Source: Pyropia yezoensis (lineage: Eukaryota; Rhodophyta; Bangiophyceae; Bangiales; Bangiaceae). From it: a stretch of 64,000 nt of DNA. The notes under the pieces were generated by a model, which saw only the letters and a list, made by a program, of their open reading frames with translations, searched no databases and was not told where the DNA came from. Each line of letters begins with the position of its first letter. Within the stretch, counting starts at the first letter, position 1. The DNA lies in contig CM020620.1 in NCBI GenBank assembly GCA_009829735.1, positions 3,460,324 to 3,524,323 of the forward strand, given 5' to 3'. The translations under genes were made by a program, and so were the position numbers. Below are positions 17,385 to 27,723 of this stretch, one piece after another.

Positions 17385-19130
17385 ATGGTTACCGGCAGCG
17401 CCGCGGCGGGTTCGCCTGCTGGCGCGGGCCCTGGGGCCCCTGAGCGACAAGGTGACCGAGCTGGGCAAGGTGTACCCGCTCCTGGGTCCGGGGTACCAGC
17501 TGGGCAAGGTGTACGCGATGCTGAAGGTGGCCCCGTTACTGGGCCAGACGTTCTCCCAATGGATCAAGAGGAAACGGGGGCGGGCCAGTCGTACGCGGCC
17601 ATAGTTGGCGTGGTTCCTGAGGACTTCGGATCCGAGTCGGTTACGGCGTGGCGTCGGGAGGAGGCGCGAGGTTGGGTTACTGGTACCCGGGCCCATGGGA
17701 TCCTTCGAGCCGTGGACGGGAGCTGTCCGGGTAACTCGTTTCGCAAGCAGATGGCGGTAATGCCGGATGCTCGGATCCCTGTCCTTGCGGACCGTTCCCT
17801 GTCGATCACGGTTGTACGGCACGCGGACGAGGTCGGGTACGTCGAACGGTTCAAGACGGTCCGCACGGAACTCCTCCAAGGGCCCCTACCTGCCGCACCT
17901 TCACCCTGTTACCTGATCGGGTCTCCCCCGTACCTGAACCGTCCCGGGTACCAAGTGACCCTACCTAGCCTGGTGTTCAGTCGGCACCATCGTGACAAGA
18001 GTCGGTTCCTGGTCGGGTGGCATCAACAAGAGTTCCCCAGTTGTTCCGCGACTACCCGTGGGCTCCATTACGTTCGGGTTCCGCACTGGTTCGAGAACGT
18101 GGAACTACCATACGGGGCCCTTGTGGAACTTCCTGCGGTCCAGTGTTACTTCACGGAACTTCTTCGTTCGTCGGACGCGTTCGCCTGGTACGTGTTTCGA
18201 ACGGAATGGGCTACCAACTGTGCTGTGTACCTGCTTGAGTTCGCCCGTCGGGAAGGTTACCTGGGCCTCTTCTCTCGGCCCCTGCGTACGTGGATCCAGC
18301 GTGTCGGTACCCGTACCATCTGTGAGGGTCCCGGTGGCGTGGACGAGGCCGCCGTGCGGGACCTGGACGCCCTTCTGACCCTTAGTGACCAAGTGGTTTC
18401 CGCCGCGGGGCTCCGTGCGCGTCTCCTCGCTTCCGAGAAACGTCGCAAGGATCGCGGTGTCTTCGTTCGGGTTCGGTTCGAGAGTCGGGACGGGGTATGG
18501 GCGGCCCTGGTAGACGAGGACCTGGCCCAACTGGACCTACCGTACTCATCGGACGTACTGGAAGGGCGTGAGATCCTCAGGGCCCAGGACGAGAACGCTG
18601 ATCAGTCGGACGAGGTGGTTCCCGCAGGTCCCTCTGGGTTCCCGGGCGCTCGGTCATCGGGGTCAGCTGGTCATCGTTCCAACCCTCCCGGGGGTCGTAC
18701 CGTGTACGTGGCTAACCTTCTGGACCATGGGGACGTGCCCGACGCGGAACTTATGGACCTGGAGGGAAACCTGTTTACCACGGCGGTTCTTGGGCTACGC
18801 AGTTTCTTTGGGGGTCCCGCGGACGTCCTTGCGAACGCTCATGTCGGGCCCCTGTTGTCGGCTTCGCTTCACGCGACTGTTAACCTTGGGGCCTGTGTAG
18901 CCGAGTGGACTTGTGCTCAAGGGGGCTCCAGTAACTCAGACTACAAAGGGCTATTGAACCTGGTTGACCGTAACGGGATCCGTGGGGACCTTGGTACCGA
19001 GTTGGGTAACGCCGAGGCGGCCGCGCGACGTGCCTGGACGGGGACCCAGGAAGGTTCTCGTGTCCGTGGTCGAGACGACATGGACGAGGAAGAGTCTTCT
19101 CGTCCCGACAGTCGTTTCCGTAGGTACTAG
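17385..19130 (+). CDS. Antisense ORF protein of family C (aORF-C), intact
   Basis: An uninterrupted frame of 581 codons runs from ATG 17385 (MVTGSAAAGS) to TAG 19130, opposite to gag-pol. It is open further upstream to a GTG at 17283. It is the only intact copy of this protein type in the window. The first 60 residues are Gly/Ala-rich. A central block (about residues 205-300) aligns well with family B: RFLVGWHQQEFP against YLVTSAQLEFP, VELPYG against VEVPYG, and ARREGYL against QRRGML. The C-terminus is acidic then basic (DDMDEEESSRPDSRFRRY). No signal peptide, membrane span or known fold is visible. Function is unknown; a nucleic-acid or Gag-binding accessory role is a guess. It survives intact in an element whose gag-pol has decayed. 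Confidence 0.8.
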   Translation: MVTGSAAAGSPAGAGPGAPERQGDRAGQGVPAPGSGVPAGQGVRDAEGGPVTGPDVLPMDQEETGAGQSYAAIVGVVPEDFGSESVTAWRREEARGWVTGTRAHGILRAVDGSCPGNSFRKQMAVMPDARIPVLADRSLSITVVRHADEVGYVERFKTVRTELLQGPLPAAPSPCYLIGSPPYLNRPGYQVTLPSLVFSRHHRDKSRFLVGWHQQEFPSCSATTRGLHYVRVPHWFENVELPYGALVELPAVQCYFTELLRSSDAFAWYVFRTEWATNCAVYLLEFARREGYLGLFSRPLRTWIQRVGTRTICEGPGGVDEAAVRDLDALLTLSDQVVSAAGLRARLLASEKRRKDRGVFVRVRFESRDGVWAALVDEDLAQLDLPYSSDVLEGREILRAQDENADQSDEVVPAGPSGFPGARSSGSAGHRSNPPGGRTVYVANLLDHGDVPDAELMDLEGNLFTTAVLGLRSFFGGPADVLANAHVGPLLSASLHATVNLGACVAEWTCAQGGSSNSDYKGLLNLVDRNGIRGDLGTELGNAEAAARRAWTGTQEGSRVRGRDDMDEEESSRPDSRFRRY

Positions 19131-19508
19131 GTTCGCGAGTGTATGAGGGTTCTGTGTGCGTGTTCCATGTGTTGACCCTACGTCTTGTTGCTTGGAGAGT
19201 CATAAAATTTCCACTGCTTCTTGTCATCCTCTTGGAAGTCCTGCTCCCTTCCAGTAAACCCCACTTTCTTGTAATCCCTGGATGGGAGGTGAGAGTAATG
19301 GGGAAAAGGGGGAAAGAGTCAACCCAAGGTTAACCAGAAACAGATTTCCAAGTAGCCCTCCTTTCAAAGGAAAACAATCTTTGCAGGAACTAAATGTTGC
19401 CCTTGGTGTCCCGAGTCGAACCACCAACCTGCCCACCTACTCGGGTGTTTCAACCAGCACTTGGTCTCGGGGAACCGGCTGACCAGGTCAAGGGTGCGGG
19501 GTCCAGGG
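19131..19508. other. Convergent spacer between aORF-C and pol in C1
   Basis: No gene is seen in these 378 bases. The spacer is more AT-rich than the coding parts (for example 19195-19260). It probably holds the 3' ends of both convergent transcripts. There is no CTTAG palindrome array of the family A kind. Confidence 0.4.
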
Positions 19509-22500
19509 TTAGCAACGGGGACACATGTCTGCACCCGGTTCAAGGTTCCAGGGCCACACATCATAGATAGCCTTGAACGATTCCAGTAGTACGATGGCCT
19601 CCTCCTCCCGCAGTGGAGGTTCGGTCCCAACGCGTTCACAGTACTGTGGCAAAAACCACAAGCACACACGGCACCCAAGTTGGGGCGGTGTGCTAGGGCT
19701 GCCTCCCGTGTCGGGGGAACCGGAAGAAGTGCAAGTCGCACACACTCTGTCCCTGTTGTGGGGCAAACCCCCCACGGACAAACAAGAGGATGGTGTGTGG
19801 TCCAACAGTTTCTTGGTCGGGACGGGGACGCAGGGCCAAGCCCCGCTGTCCCTCCCCTTATCCCCCCAGGGTCCACTCAGAATCTCGCCACTCAGAATCT
19901 CCCACCCCAGCACCTGCCCACCGGGCCACACGAAAATTCAAGACGATAAATGCAGAAAACCCTCAAATCCAAGTTGGATTTACTACTAAGCTAACTATCC
20001 CAAACTTAGGGAATATGGACCCAAATGCAGGGGGAGGAACGGATCAGGCTAGTGGCCTGCCGCCCCTTGCATGGCACGTGTTGCCCCCCTACCTGGGGGT
20101 CAATGCTGCCACAAGTACTGGATAACCTTGGCCCTGTCGAACTTGTGGTAAGGTTCCCAGGTATCCTCGGACTAGGCGTAACCCCACCAGCGTACCAAGA
20201 GCCAAAGGTTTTCTTCCTGGTCCCTGTCGTGCCCCAAGAAGCGTTCCCAAACAAAAGGGGGGCCAGAGTCCTCGTGGTCCAGGGGTACAACCGGTTCCTG
20301 CGGACCATGTAACATGGACGTGGAATCCGTCTGGCCAGAGGGTGTGGGTGCACGGGCCACATGGTCACTACTGACCCGGTCACGGATCCCTTCAACTAGT
20401 ACCGTGAACGTGTGCCCATCCCGGTCCACGATCCGATAGGGACCCTTGACCCTCTGGTCCAGTTTCTTCCGACTATCGTCGTTGGTATCCACGTACAGCC
20501 AGTCTCCCACGCGAAGGGTCTCGTTCACAGGCGTAACCCGTTTATCGTAACCCCGCTTGTACCGACGCTGGGCCAGGTCAAGGTTCTTGCGTAACGTAAA
20601 AGCTAGGTTCCTTAGGTGGGCCCGTCTCATCTCGCGTACCTGGCGTGCGTTGCCACCGCACTCCTTGGGATACGGGGACCCTGGGAGCCGGTCCAGTGCA
20701 AAGGTACGCACGCGTTCAGGGATAACGAACTCAAACGGGGCCACGCCGGTACTCTGTTGTGGCCTGGTATTGTACGCCACGGTAAGCACGGAAACCAATT
20801 CGTCCCACTGGTCCTGTTGGTCCTCAATGTACGTACGTAACTGGGCCACGATAGTACGGTTAAAGCGTTCCACTTGTCCCTGGGTCTGCGGATGGTACGT
20901 GGTAGACGTTACGTGTTTGATCCCAAGCATACTGCAGACGCCACGGAAGTGCGTGGACGCCAGCTGGGGCCCGTTGTCAGTCAGTAGCGTTTCCGGGGGC
21001 CCGTAAGAAGCGACCCACGTATCCAAAAAGGACGAGGCCACCACTTCCGCGTCCTGACTGCTAATGGGTACCACTCTGGTCAGCTTGGTAAACCTGTCCA
21101 CGATAACCGAAAGGTACTTGTTCCCGTTCACTGTCTCAGGCAAGGGTCCCAACAGGTTAAGGCAAACGTCCTTAAAGGGATCCGTTGCGGGGAACAGCTT
21201 CAACGGATTGGTACGTCGCCTTCCTTGAACCTTGCCCTTTGAACAAGCGGTACAGTTGGTAACAAAAGCGTGCACATCGGCCACCATAGTTTCCCAGTAG
21301 AACGCTCGTCTCATAGAGGTATACATCTTGTGAATCCCTGGGTGTCCCGCGTGGCCTGGTTCATGTTCCAAAGTCAGTACCTCCTGCTGTAGTTCCTTGG
21401 GGACCACTATCTGAACGGCTCAGTCCAGAGGAGCCAGTCGTACAAGTAACCCTTCAGGTGTTTCCCCGTACTGCGAGTTAGCGTTCCGGTTCATCTCTTC
21501 CTGAAGTTCCTTGCAACGCTTACCGTTCCCCTGAGCCTTGAGGATCCTGTCAATCGACAGCGGTGGGTACCTCTTGTGTGTCTTGAAGCTCGGGCGGACC
21601 CATCCGGTAACGAAGTTGGCCATGGTTAACAGGGAAGGTATCTCCTCAGGTATAGGTCCTCGGTCGTGTCCCGTAGTTTCTAGCCATGACATAAAGTCTG
21701 CAGCATGGTGGTGTTGACCAGGACGGGACTCAACGGTATAATGGTACTCAGCTAACCGGAGTCGCCAACGAGCCAAACGTCCATGGGCTCCGTCCATGTG
21801 TAACATCCACTTCAAAGCGGTGTGGTCCGTACGTACAACGAAGCGTGTCCCCTATAGGTACGGTCGTAACAAAAAGAGAGCCCAGACAACAGCGAGGCAC
21901 TCGCGTTCTGTGGTACTATAGTTCCGTTCCGCTTGTGTCAGGACCCTGCTCCAGTAACCCACGGGCTTCTAGGCCCCGTCCTCTTGTTTCTGTAGCAAAA
22001 CGCAACCAATCTGGGCAGCGCTCGCATCGGTATCCACAATAAACTGGCCCGAGCGTCGCGGAAGCGCCAGGATCGGTGTGTGGGTCAGACGGTACTTCAG
22101 TTCCTCAAACGCGTCCGTCTGAGCCGGAGTAAAAGGAGGCAGAGGGTCGGGTACCTTGGTACTTGTCATAGCCAACAGAGGGCGGGCAACCTGAGCATAG
22201 TCCTTAACAAAGCGACGGTAAACGTTACACATTCCCAGGAAACTGCGTAGGTCCTTCTTGGTTCTCGGTGTCTTGGCTTCCCGTAGCCCGACTAGGTTCT
22301 TCTCGTTCACGCGGAGCTGGCCCTTGCCGACGATATGGCCAAGGTACTCAACCTCGTCATGGAACAAAAAGCACTTGCTGGCCTTCAGGGAAACACCGGC
22401 CTTAGCGAGTAGCCCAAAGATCTCTTCCAGGTGCTCCAGGTGTTCCATAGGGTTCTTAGAGAAAACAATAATGTCGTCCAGGTACACGAGGCACGTCTTC

Positions 22501-24239
22501 CACTTAACCCCGGACAGGATCATGTCAAAGGCCCGTTGAAACGTAGCCGGAGCGTTTGTTAGACCAAAGGGGAGCCTGATGTACCGGAAGGCTCCTTCGT
22601 GACACGTGAACGTCGTCATATCCTGGTCCTCGGCAGCAACAGGGATCTGCCAGTAACCACAGTTCGCGTCCAGCATCGAAAATACGGTAGCCTCTCCCAG
22701 AAAGTTGATACAGTCGTCCATCCTTGGTAACGGGTACGTGTCCTTAACCGTCACATCGTTCAGTCTGCGGTAGTCAACACAGAACCGCGGGGTACCATCG
22801 GGCTTGGGGACCAAGACGACTGGGAACGACTACTCAGCCTGAGACGGCTCAATGACCCCGAGCTTGGTCTGCTTTTCCACTTGTTCCTTGTTCAGGTCCC
22901 GATGATGGAGCCCGGTACGGTACGGTTGGGAACGAATAGGCTTGGCCCCGTCCTTCAAAGTGATCCGGTGGGGTGTTACGTCAATACGTCCCAGTTGTCC
23001 GTCCCACAGACCCTTATAGCGTTCCAAAAGTTCACGTACAGCCTGGTGCAGTTCAGGCGGGATCAGCTCGTACGCCACCTTGAGCATCTTGACCGGGGTT
23101 CCGTCTGACGTCTTGCCCTTTGTATCCGGCTCGGGTACCGTGGTTCCATCGGATCCCTCAGGGGTCTCGCCCTCCGGTGACGACGCTTGCCCCGACGTGT
23201 TCCCTTGCTCTGTTCCCAGCGTAACAATAGGGTCGGCCACCTCACTAGGGGCCGGCAAGTAACCAGTGGGGACCTTGAGCACGGGTCCGTCGTACGGGAT
23301 AGCGAGGCCTACGGCGAAGTTCTCGGGCAAGTTGACCGCCCGGTTCGAGATGTTCATGATGTGGATCCAGAAGTTCCGCCGGGTCCGTACGTTAGCCAGG
23401 GCGTTATGCAGACGGAGCCCTTTCTTAGACATCTTGTGCGGTCGTTCATATAGTAAACAACGTCCGTTCGTTCCGCACTTGACGTAGACCGCTCGGAGGG
23501 ATGGGGGTGCCAAAGTTACACCCATGGAGAGGTACAGGGCAGAAGGATCTCGGCGTACAGGGTTACCCTTCACAGGAAAAGCGTTCTGGGTCTTTCCGTC
23601 CCACGTTCTCTTGGCGTAGGTCAGGAAACCCAGGTTCCAGAGCACAGACTCTGTTCCAGGGTAGATCGCCTTAACGTGTTCCTTATGAAAGTCCATCCCG
23701 AGGATCAACGGTACCGAGAGGGCCCTGACCACGAGGAACTCGAACTCCATCGGCTTCCCGTTCACGATCACCGATAGTTCCACGATCCCACGGGCCCGTA
23801 ACAATTGACCAGAGGCGTCACACACATGCGTCGACTTGGGGGTCCTTGACGCCAGTCGTCGCCACCCTTCAGGGAGGACATCCTCACGTACCACGCTTGG
23901 CCCTGCACGAGTGTCCAGAATAGCCGTAGTGTCCTTCGCTTCCTCCGTGTCCAGTCGAATCAAAGCGTTCAAAGCAAAGTTTCTCTTACGCAGTACAAGC
24001 AAGGTACCCTTGAACCAATAGGGCTTCTTCATTCCCATCCGACGTCGGAGCCCAGACTTGGATCGTCGTGCCAGAGAGGGCAAACAGGAACAAGGGTTTT
24101 TCAAAGTAATAGGAGACTCAGAACGTACAGGTATAACGGGGCCCTTAAAGATCTTGGAGAACCCCAACGCAGTTGCAAACGAGCAGGTACTACCCCGACG
24201 ATGGGGAGGGGACCGTTTCGATCCGCCCCCCGTTACTGT
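19509..24239 (-). pseudogene. C1 Pol polyprotein, one frame with five in-frame stops and a solo-LTR insertion
   Basis: From the slip site at 24239 to TAA 19509 the frame is continuous over 1,419 codons once the 469-bp solo LTR and one AGTAC are removed. Protease has ILDTRAG instead of DTGAG. RT has PRFCVDYRRLN and CLVYLDDIIVF. RNase H, an integrase with HPQTQGQVERFNRT, and a chromodomain (LLVRWWGYA, then SEDTWEP) follow. Stops are TAG 22830-22832, TAG 21969-21971, TAG 21852-21854, TGA 21420-21422 and TAG 20172-20174. Neighbouring residues match the other families at each one, so these are substitutions. The protein would normally be cut by its own protease into the replication and integration enzymes. 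This copy cannot make them. Confidence 0.88.
19645..20113 (-). repeat. Solo LTR of family B inserted in C1 pol
   Basis: It is a 469-bp LTR with the same ends as B1 and B2 (TGTGGCA and TGCCACA), flanked by AGTAC on both sides (19640-19644 and 20114-20118). There is no internal sequence. It lies inside the chromodomain codons of C1, and the frame closes up perfectly without it. A solo LTR is the usual product of recombination between the two LTRs of a full element. Confidence 0.93.
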
Positions 24240-25939
24240 TTTCCCGAGGGTCCCGGCTCCTGGGAACCGTCGTTTACTTGGTACCCTTGGTCCGCCTCGT
24301 CATCCGAGAGGTTTATCCCTTCACAAAGGGCCTGAACCATAGCAACCCGGATCTGACGATGGAACTGGCGGTCCGCGTTCGGCTTTACATCGGTACTCTG
24401 ACTCCGTCCACGAGTGGCCGCAAGGAACGAGTCCCGGGCCTGGAGAACCGCTTTCCGTTAGACCTCAGACAACATGGAACATTGATGGGCCATGTGACCC
24501 GGTTCCCAACAAAGGTAACAACGGTACGGGCGTCGACTGTCCATGGTACGTACTCCCACGAACTGGGGCGTGGGTCCCTTGAACCCAAACACTTGACCCG
24601 ACCCGTTCTTCTCAGTTTCCTTCTCGAGGGGGCCCTTAAGGATTGTAGAGGGGCCCATAGGATTAACAGCCATCAACGGGGACGAGTCCAACGAACGATT
24701 GGGCCTCGGTTCAGTGGGTCTGCGGACGGTTCCAGAGGGGCCAGCCTTGGTCACAGAGGACCCACGGGCCATCTTGATAACCTTGGTAGCCGCCTTGTTG
24801 TTGCCCGCAGTAAACGTTACCAGCTGCTGGTACGTACGGTCAGGGATATTGTAAACAAATGCGTCCGTACGTAGGTACTCAGGGAGCCCTTGAATCAGCT
24901 GCTGTTTCATGGTACCTTCGGTGTGGATGTTCCCACATAGTTCCGTCAGACCCCGTAAGCGTACCGCAATGGCCTCGATCCCCTCATCTGGTTCCTCAGC
25001 GGCCCGACTGAACTTGTACTGCGCCAGTGCCAACGCATGGGGTTCAGCGTACGTTTCAAGGAACCAGTTAACGGCCTCAGGGTAACTCGTGATCGACGCG
25101 CCACCTGATGCGCTTGAGGAGTCCGGAAGGGCCCGAGTGTACCACAGTTCCGCGTCCCCAGACAGGAAATGAGGGATCGCGTACAGGGCCATGCCCTCGG
25201 AAACCCCATTATCGTTACATGCCTTAACCAGTTTGCGGAGCCACGTGAACACCTTGAGGGCCTCTTTCCCAGAGATAGTAGGGTACCCAGCAAAAGAGTG
25301 TTTCATGTTACGAGCAACCCGTCCCATCTTACGTGCTTCTCGCGTTCCATTGGTCGATTTCTTGTTCCGTAGGCGATACGTACGAAAGTCCAGGACCCGA
25401 GCAAAACGATCATCGGAACACTTGATTACCTGGGGCTCGGTTCGTGTGTTCCGAATGGGTTCCAGGTCCTCCTCATCGAAGACGGATGAAAATGTGGTAC
25501 CAGAGGAAGAAGAGGAAGAGGAGCCACTCGAATGATGACGACGCCGGTGACGGCGGGAACGAGAACGATCGGAACGCCTGGTATCACGGGACCCACCCTG
25601 GCCAGCAGGACTCTGGCTCAGGGCCTGGAAAACAGTAGCCAAAATCTCATCTCGAAAAGTTTCCAGTGTGGACACAATGTCCGGGGACCCAGCAACAGTA
25701 GCCGAAGGTGGAACTCGGGTCCCTGACTCGGAACCCGCGTTCCCACGTAAATCCTGACCCATTGTAACCCGGATCCCACCCGGGGGCGCTGTCCCACGAC
25801 GAGGAATCCCTGTCGGCCCGCCTCCACCACGGTTCGACGGACCCGAGGGACCGCCGCGGCCACGGCCAGCGGGAGTAACCATCGAAACGTCCGACGGCGC
25901 ACCACGGCCCCGACCACCCGAAGGGACAGGGTCCGTCAT
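24233..25939 (-). pseudogene. C1 Gag, one nonsense codon
   Basis: The frame runs from ATG 25939 (MTDPVPSGGR) to TAA 24233-24235, 568 codons, with an in-frame TAA at 24458-24460 after the zinc knuckle. The N-terminus is Arg/Gly-rich (GRGRGAPSD, GRGRGGPSG), then Ser/Arg-rich. The capsid-like part (about residues 200-400) includes YAIPHFLSGDAELWY and NWFLETYAEPHALALAQYKF. CYLCWEPGHMAHQC is a CCHC zinc knuckle. About 75 residues remain open after the nonsense codon up to the slip site, which supports a simple stop mutation. Confidence 0.82.
24239..24245 (-). promoter_or_regulatory. -1 frameshift heptamer GGGAAAA at the gag/pol junction (C1)
   Basis: In the gag frame it reads G GGA AAA, then CAG and TAA. 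The pol frame is -1 and is open across the junction with no ATG required. Downstream G-runs and C-runs (GGGGGG, then CCCCTCCCC) within 35 bases could form a stem. It is in the same place as the sites of families A and B. Confidence 0.65.
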
Positions 25940-26057
25940 GTTGGCCGTGCGGCACTCGACCTGAACCAAACGATCTCGTTACCAGAAACGGGAACCAAGG
26001 AACCAAACGCCACAGAAAAAGAAGAGGGCTGTCCCGATATTGGGGAAGAGTAAAGCC

Positions 26058-26076
26058 CTCCCCTGCTGCTCCACCA
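26058..26076 (-). promoter_or_regulatory. Primer-binding site of C1
   Basis: On the element strand TGGTGGAGCAGCAGGGG begins four bases after the 5' LTR. It is the same tRNA-end complement as in family B and differs from family A at two positions. A short gag leader without an ORF lies between here and 25940. Confidence 0.72.
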
Positions 26077-26080
26077 TAAA

Positions 26081-26725
26081 TGTAGCGTAATAGAACCCAG
26101 ATTCCCGGACCCAGAAACCACAACCACACACTCAGAGACCACAGTCCGAAGCCCAGGAAGGAACAGGTAAGAGCCCTTGCTGATCCACTCGCCCGCCACG
26201 ATAAGAGGCAAAGGTAAACAGGACAAAAGCCCGAGGGAGAAGGAACCCAAAGTACTGTTGATTTTACAAGATGGCCCCGGGGAGAACCCCGGAGCACCCC
26301 TCAAGAACCTCCCTCCCTGGCCCCTCCAGGGGCCCTGAGCGAGGCCCCCAGAGGGCGCCCCCAGCGGGCCAAGTGCCAGCAAGGCACCGGCCGCTCACCG
26401 GGCCAACACACAAAAAGCAAGCGAAATCCCCCCACACACAAATGTCAATCCCCAAAAAAAAACCCAGTGGGAAAAAGGGGAAAGACACGAAAACACGCAA
26501 GGAAAACAAATGCGAAAAATCAAACAAATAACCCGAAGGTCAGTATGCCCCAACCCGGCAAGTCCACCGCTCCGGGTGACCAATCAGGGCACCGGGCGTG
26601 TCGCCACTGCCCCGGGCCACCGATGCAGGGATCCTCGGCCAGCGCGTGGTTCCACGTAACGCTGCCAGCCGGGTCCCAAGGCAGTCTCCCGGGTTTCAAC
26701 GGTCCCAGGGGCTCAGAACGCCACA
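26081..26725 (-). repeat. C1 right LTR (5' LTR of the element)
   Basis: It runs from TGTAGCGTAA to AACGCCACA, followed by target copy GGCAT at 26726-26730. About six differences from the left LTR were counted by eye (for example near 26091, 26312, 26425 and 26695). Confidence 0.92.
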
Positions 26726-27723
26726 GGCATGTCGATATCGGGAGACGCCGGCAAAGTTGGAGCCGCCGCTATTGCGGCCGCTTCGCCCGTTACGCGTGCA
26801 TCGCGCCCTGGCGTGGGCGACGCCGGCAAGTCAGGCAGGTCGAGAGTGGGTAACGCACGCCGTGGTTGGGCCGCCGCAATTCCGGCCGCCCCATCTCCCA
26901 TGCGTGCCGCGCGTCGGGCCAAAAACGCGGCCAGACGGTCCTGCGCCTCTATTCTGCGCCACGTTGCGGCTTCTGCCGTGTTCCGCACGTCTGGTCCGGT
27001 CCAAAACGCCTGGTCCATTTTGCCACGACTCACAACCAGGTAGCTCTCCAACACATTGGTGGTGGCAGCCGCCTGCCGCACCAAGGCCACCTCGGTCGTG
27101 CGTGCGGCCTTCGCGGCCCTTGTGCCGGTAGGGCGGCTCTGGAACTCACCCGCCCTCTTCGCGGGGTTCACGGCGCCTGCTTCATCGCCATTCGGGACGA
27201 CAAAGTCCTCTTCCTCGACACAGTTGCCCGGGATGGGCGGGTTGCCGGGTGGGCCGCCGCGTGCGCCGCCTGAGGCGGCCAGCGCGGCCGCCCCGCTGTA
27301 CTTGTCAATGACCCTCAGCACCTTCCAGCTATTTACCCAGGTGTCCGCCTTGTCCCTGTAGTGCAGCCCTTCCGCCTGTTCCCGCTGCCCTTGTATCGCT
27401 TGGTAGCCGATCGTCTTCTCAAACTCCGCCTTCGTCGCTTCAATCAGGTCCTCCTCAGAGGGATTTCCCGTCAGGTTTGCTCGCTTCACTCTCAGCCAGC
27501 ATTCTCCAAACGTCTGGCACCTCTTTCTGATGTGCTCCTTGAACTCCCTCTTCATTGCGGTGTCCGGCCGCTCCGACCATCCAGCGCTTGCGCCCAGTCG
27601 CGCCGCGTCTCTCCGCACCGACCGACGCACAATCTTCCCCACGTTGTGCCAAAAGATGTCCTTGTCCTGGTCGGTCCCAATGATTGGGTCCTGCTCCACC
27701 ACCAGCACAGCCTTGCAGACCAC
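26726..27723 (-). pseudogene. Myb/trihelix-like Harbinger partner protein, DNA-binding part
   Basis: The frame starts at GTG 27723 and runs into the C1 target site. The first 135 residues look like the Myb/SANT-like trihelix domain of PIF/Harbinger partner proteins and NAM-associated plant proteins: VVEQDPIIGTDQDKDIFW, CWLRVKRANLTGNPSEEDLI and WVNSWKVLRVIDKY. In that family this protein binds the element ends and brings the transposase into the nucleus. An in-frame stop lies just upstream of 27723, so the part has no ATG of its own. It is entered from the Pro-rich frame by a -1 shift at 27723, or a base has been lost there. It ends at the insertion of C1 and continues at 16166. Confidence 0.72.

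Larger units (their letters stand above)
16172..26725 (-). mobile_element. Family C chromovirus copy C1 with intact antisense ORF and decayed gag-pol
   Basis: LTRs of 645 bp at 16172-16816 and 26081-26725 are flanked by the target duplication GGCAT (16167-16171 and 26726-26730). Gag and pol are on -, the antisense ORF is on +. A solo family B LTR (19645-20113) has inserted near the end of pol. The LTRs differ at about 6 of 645 sites, yet gag-pol carries six in-frame stops and a changed protease motif with no frameshift. The element was therefore probably already defective and moved with proteins from another copy. Confidence 0.93.

Noticed and set aside
20172-22832. Reassigned stop codon (TAG read as sense) to explain the C1 pol stops
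   Set aside because: TGA and TAA stops occur as well, TAG ends the transposase and antisense ORFs, and B2 pol has no internal TAG.
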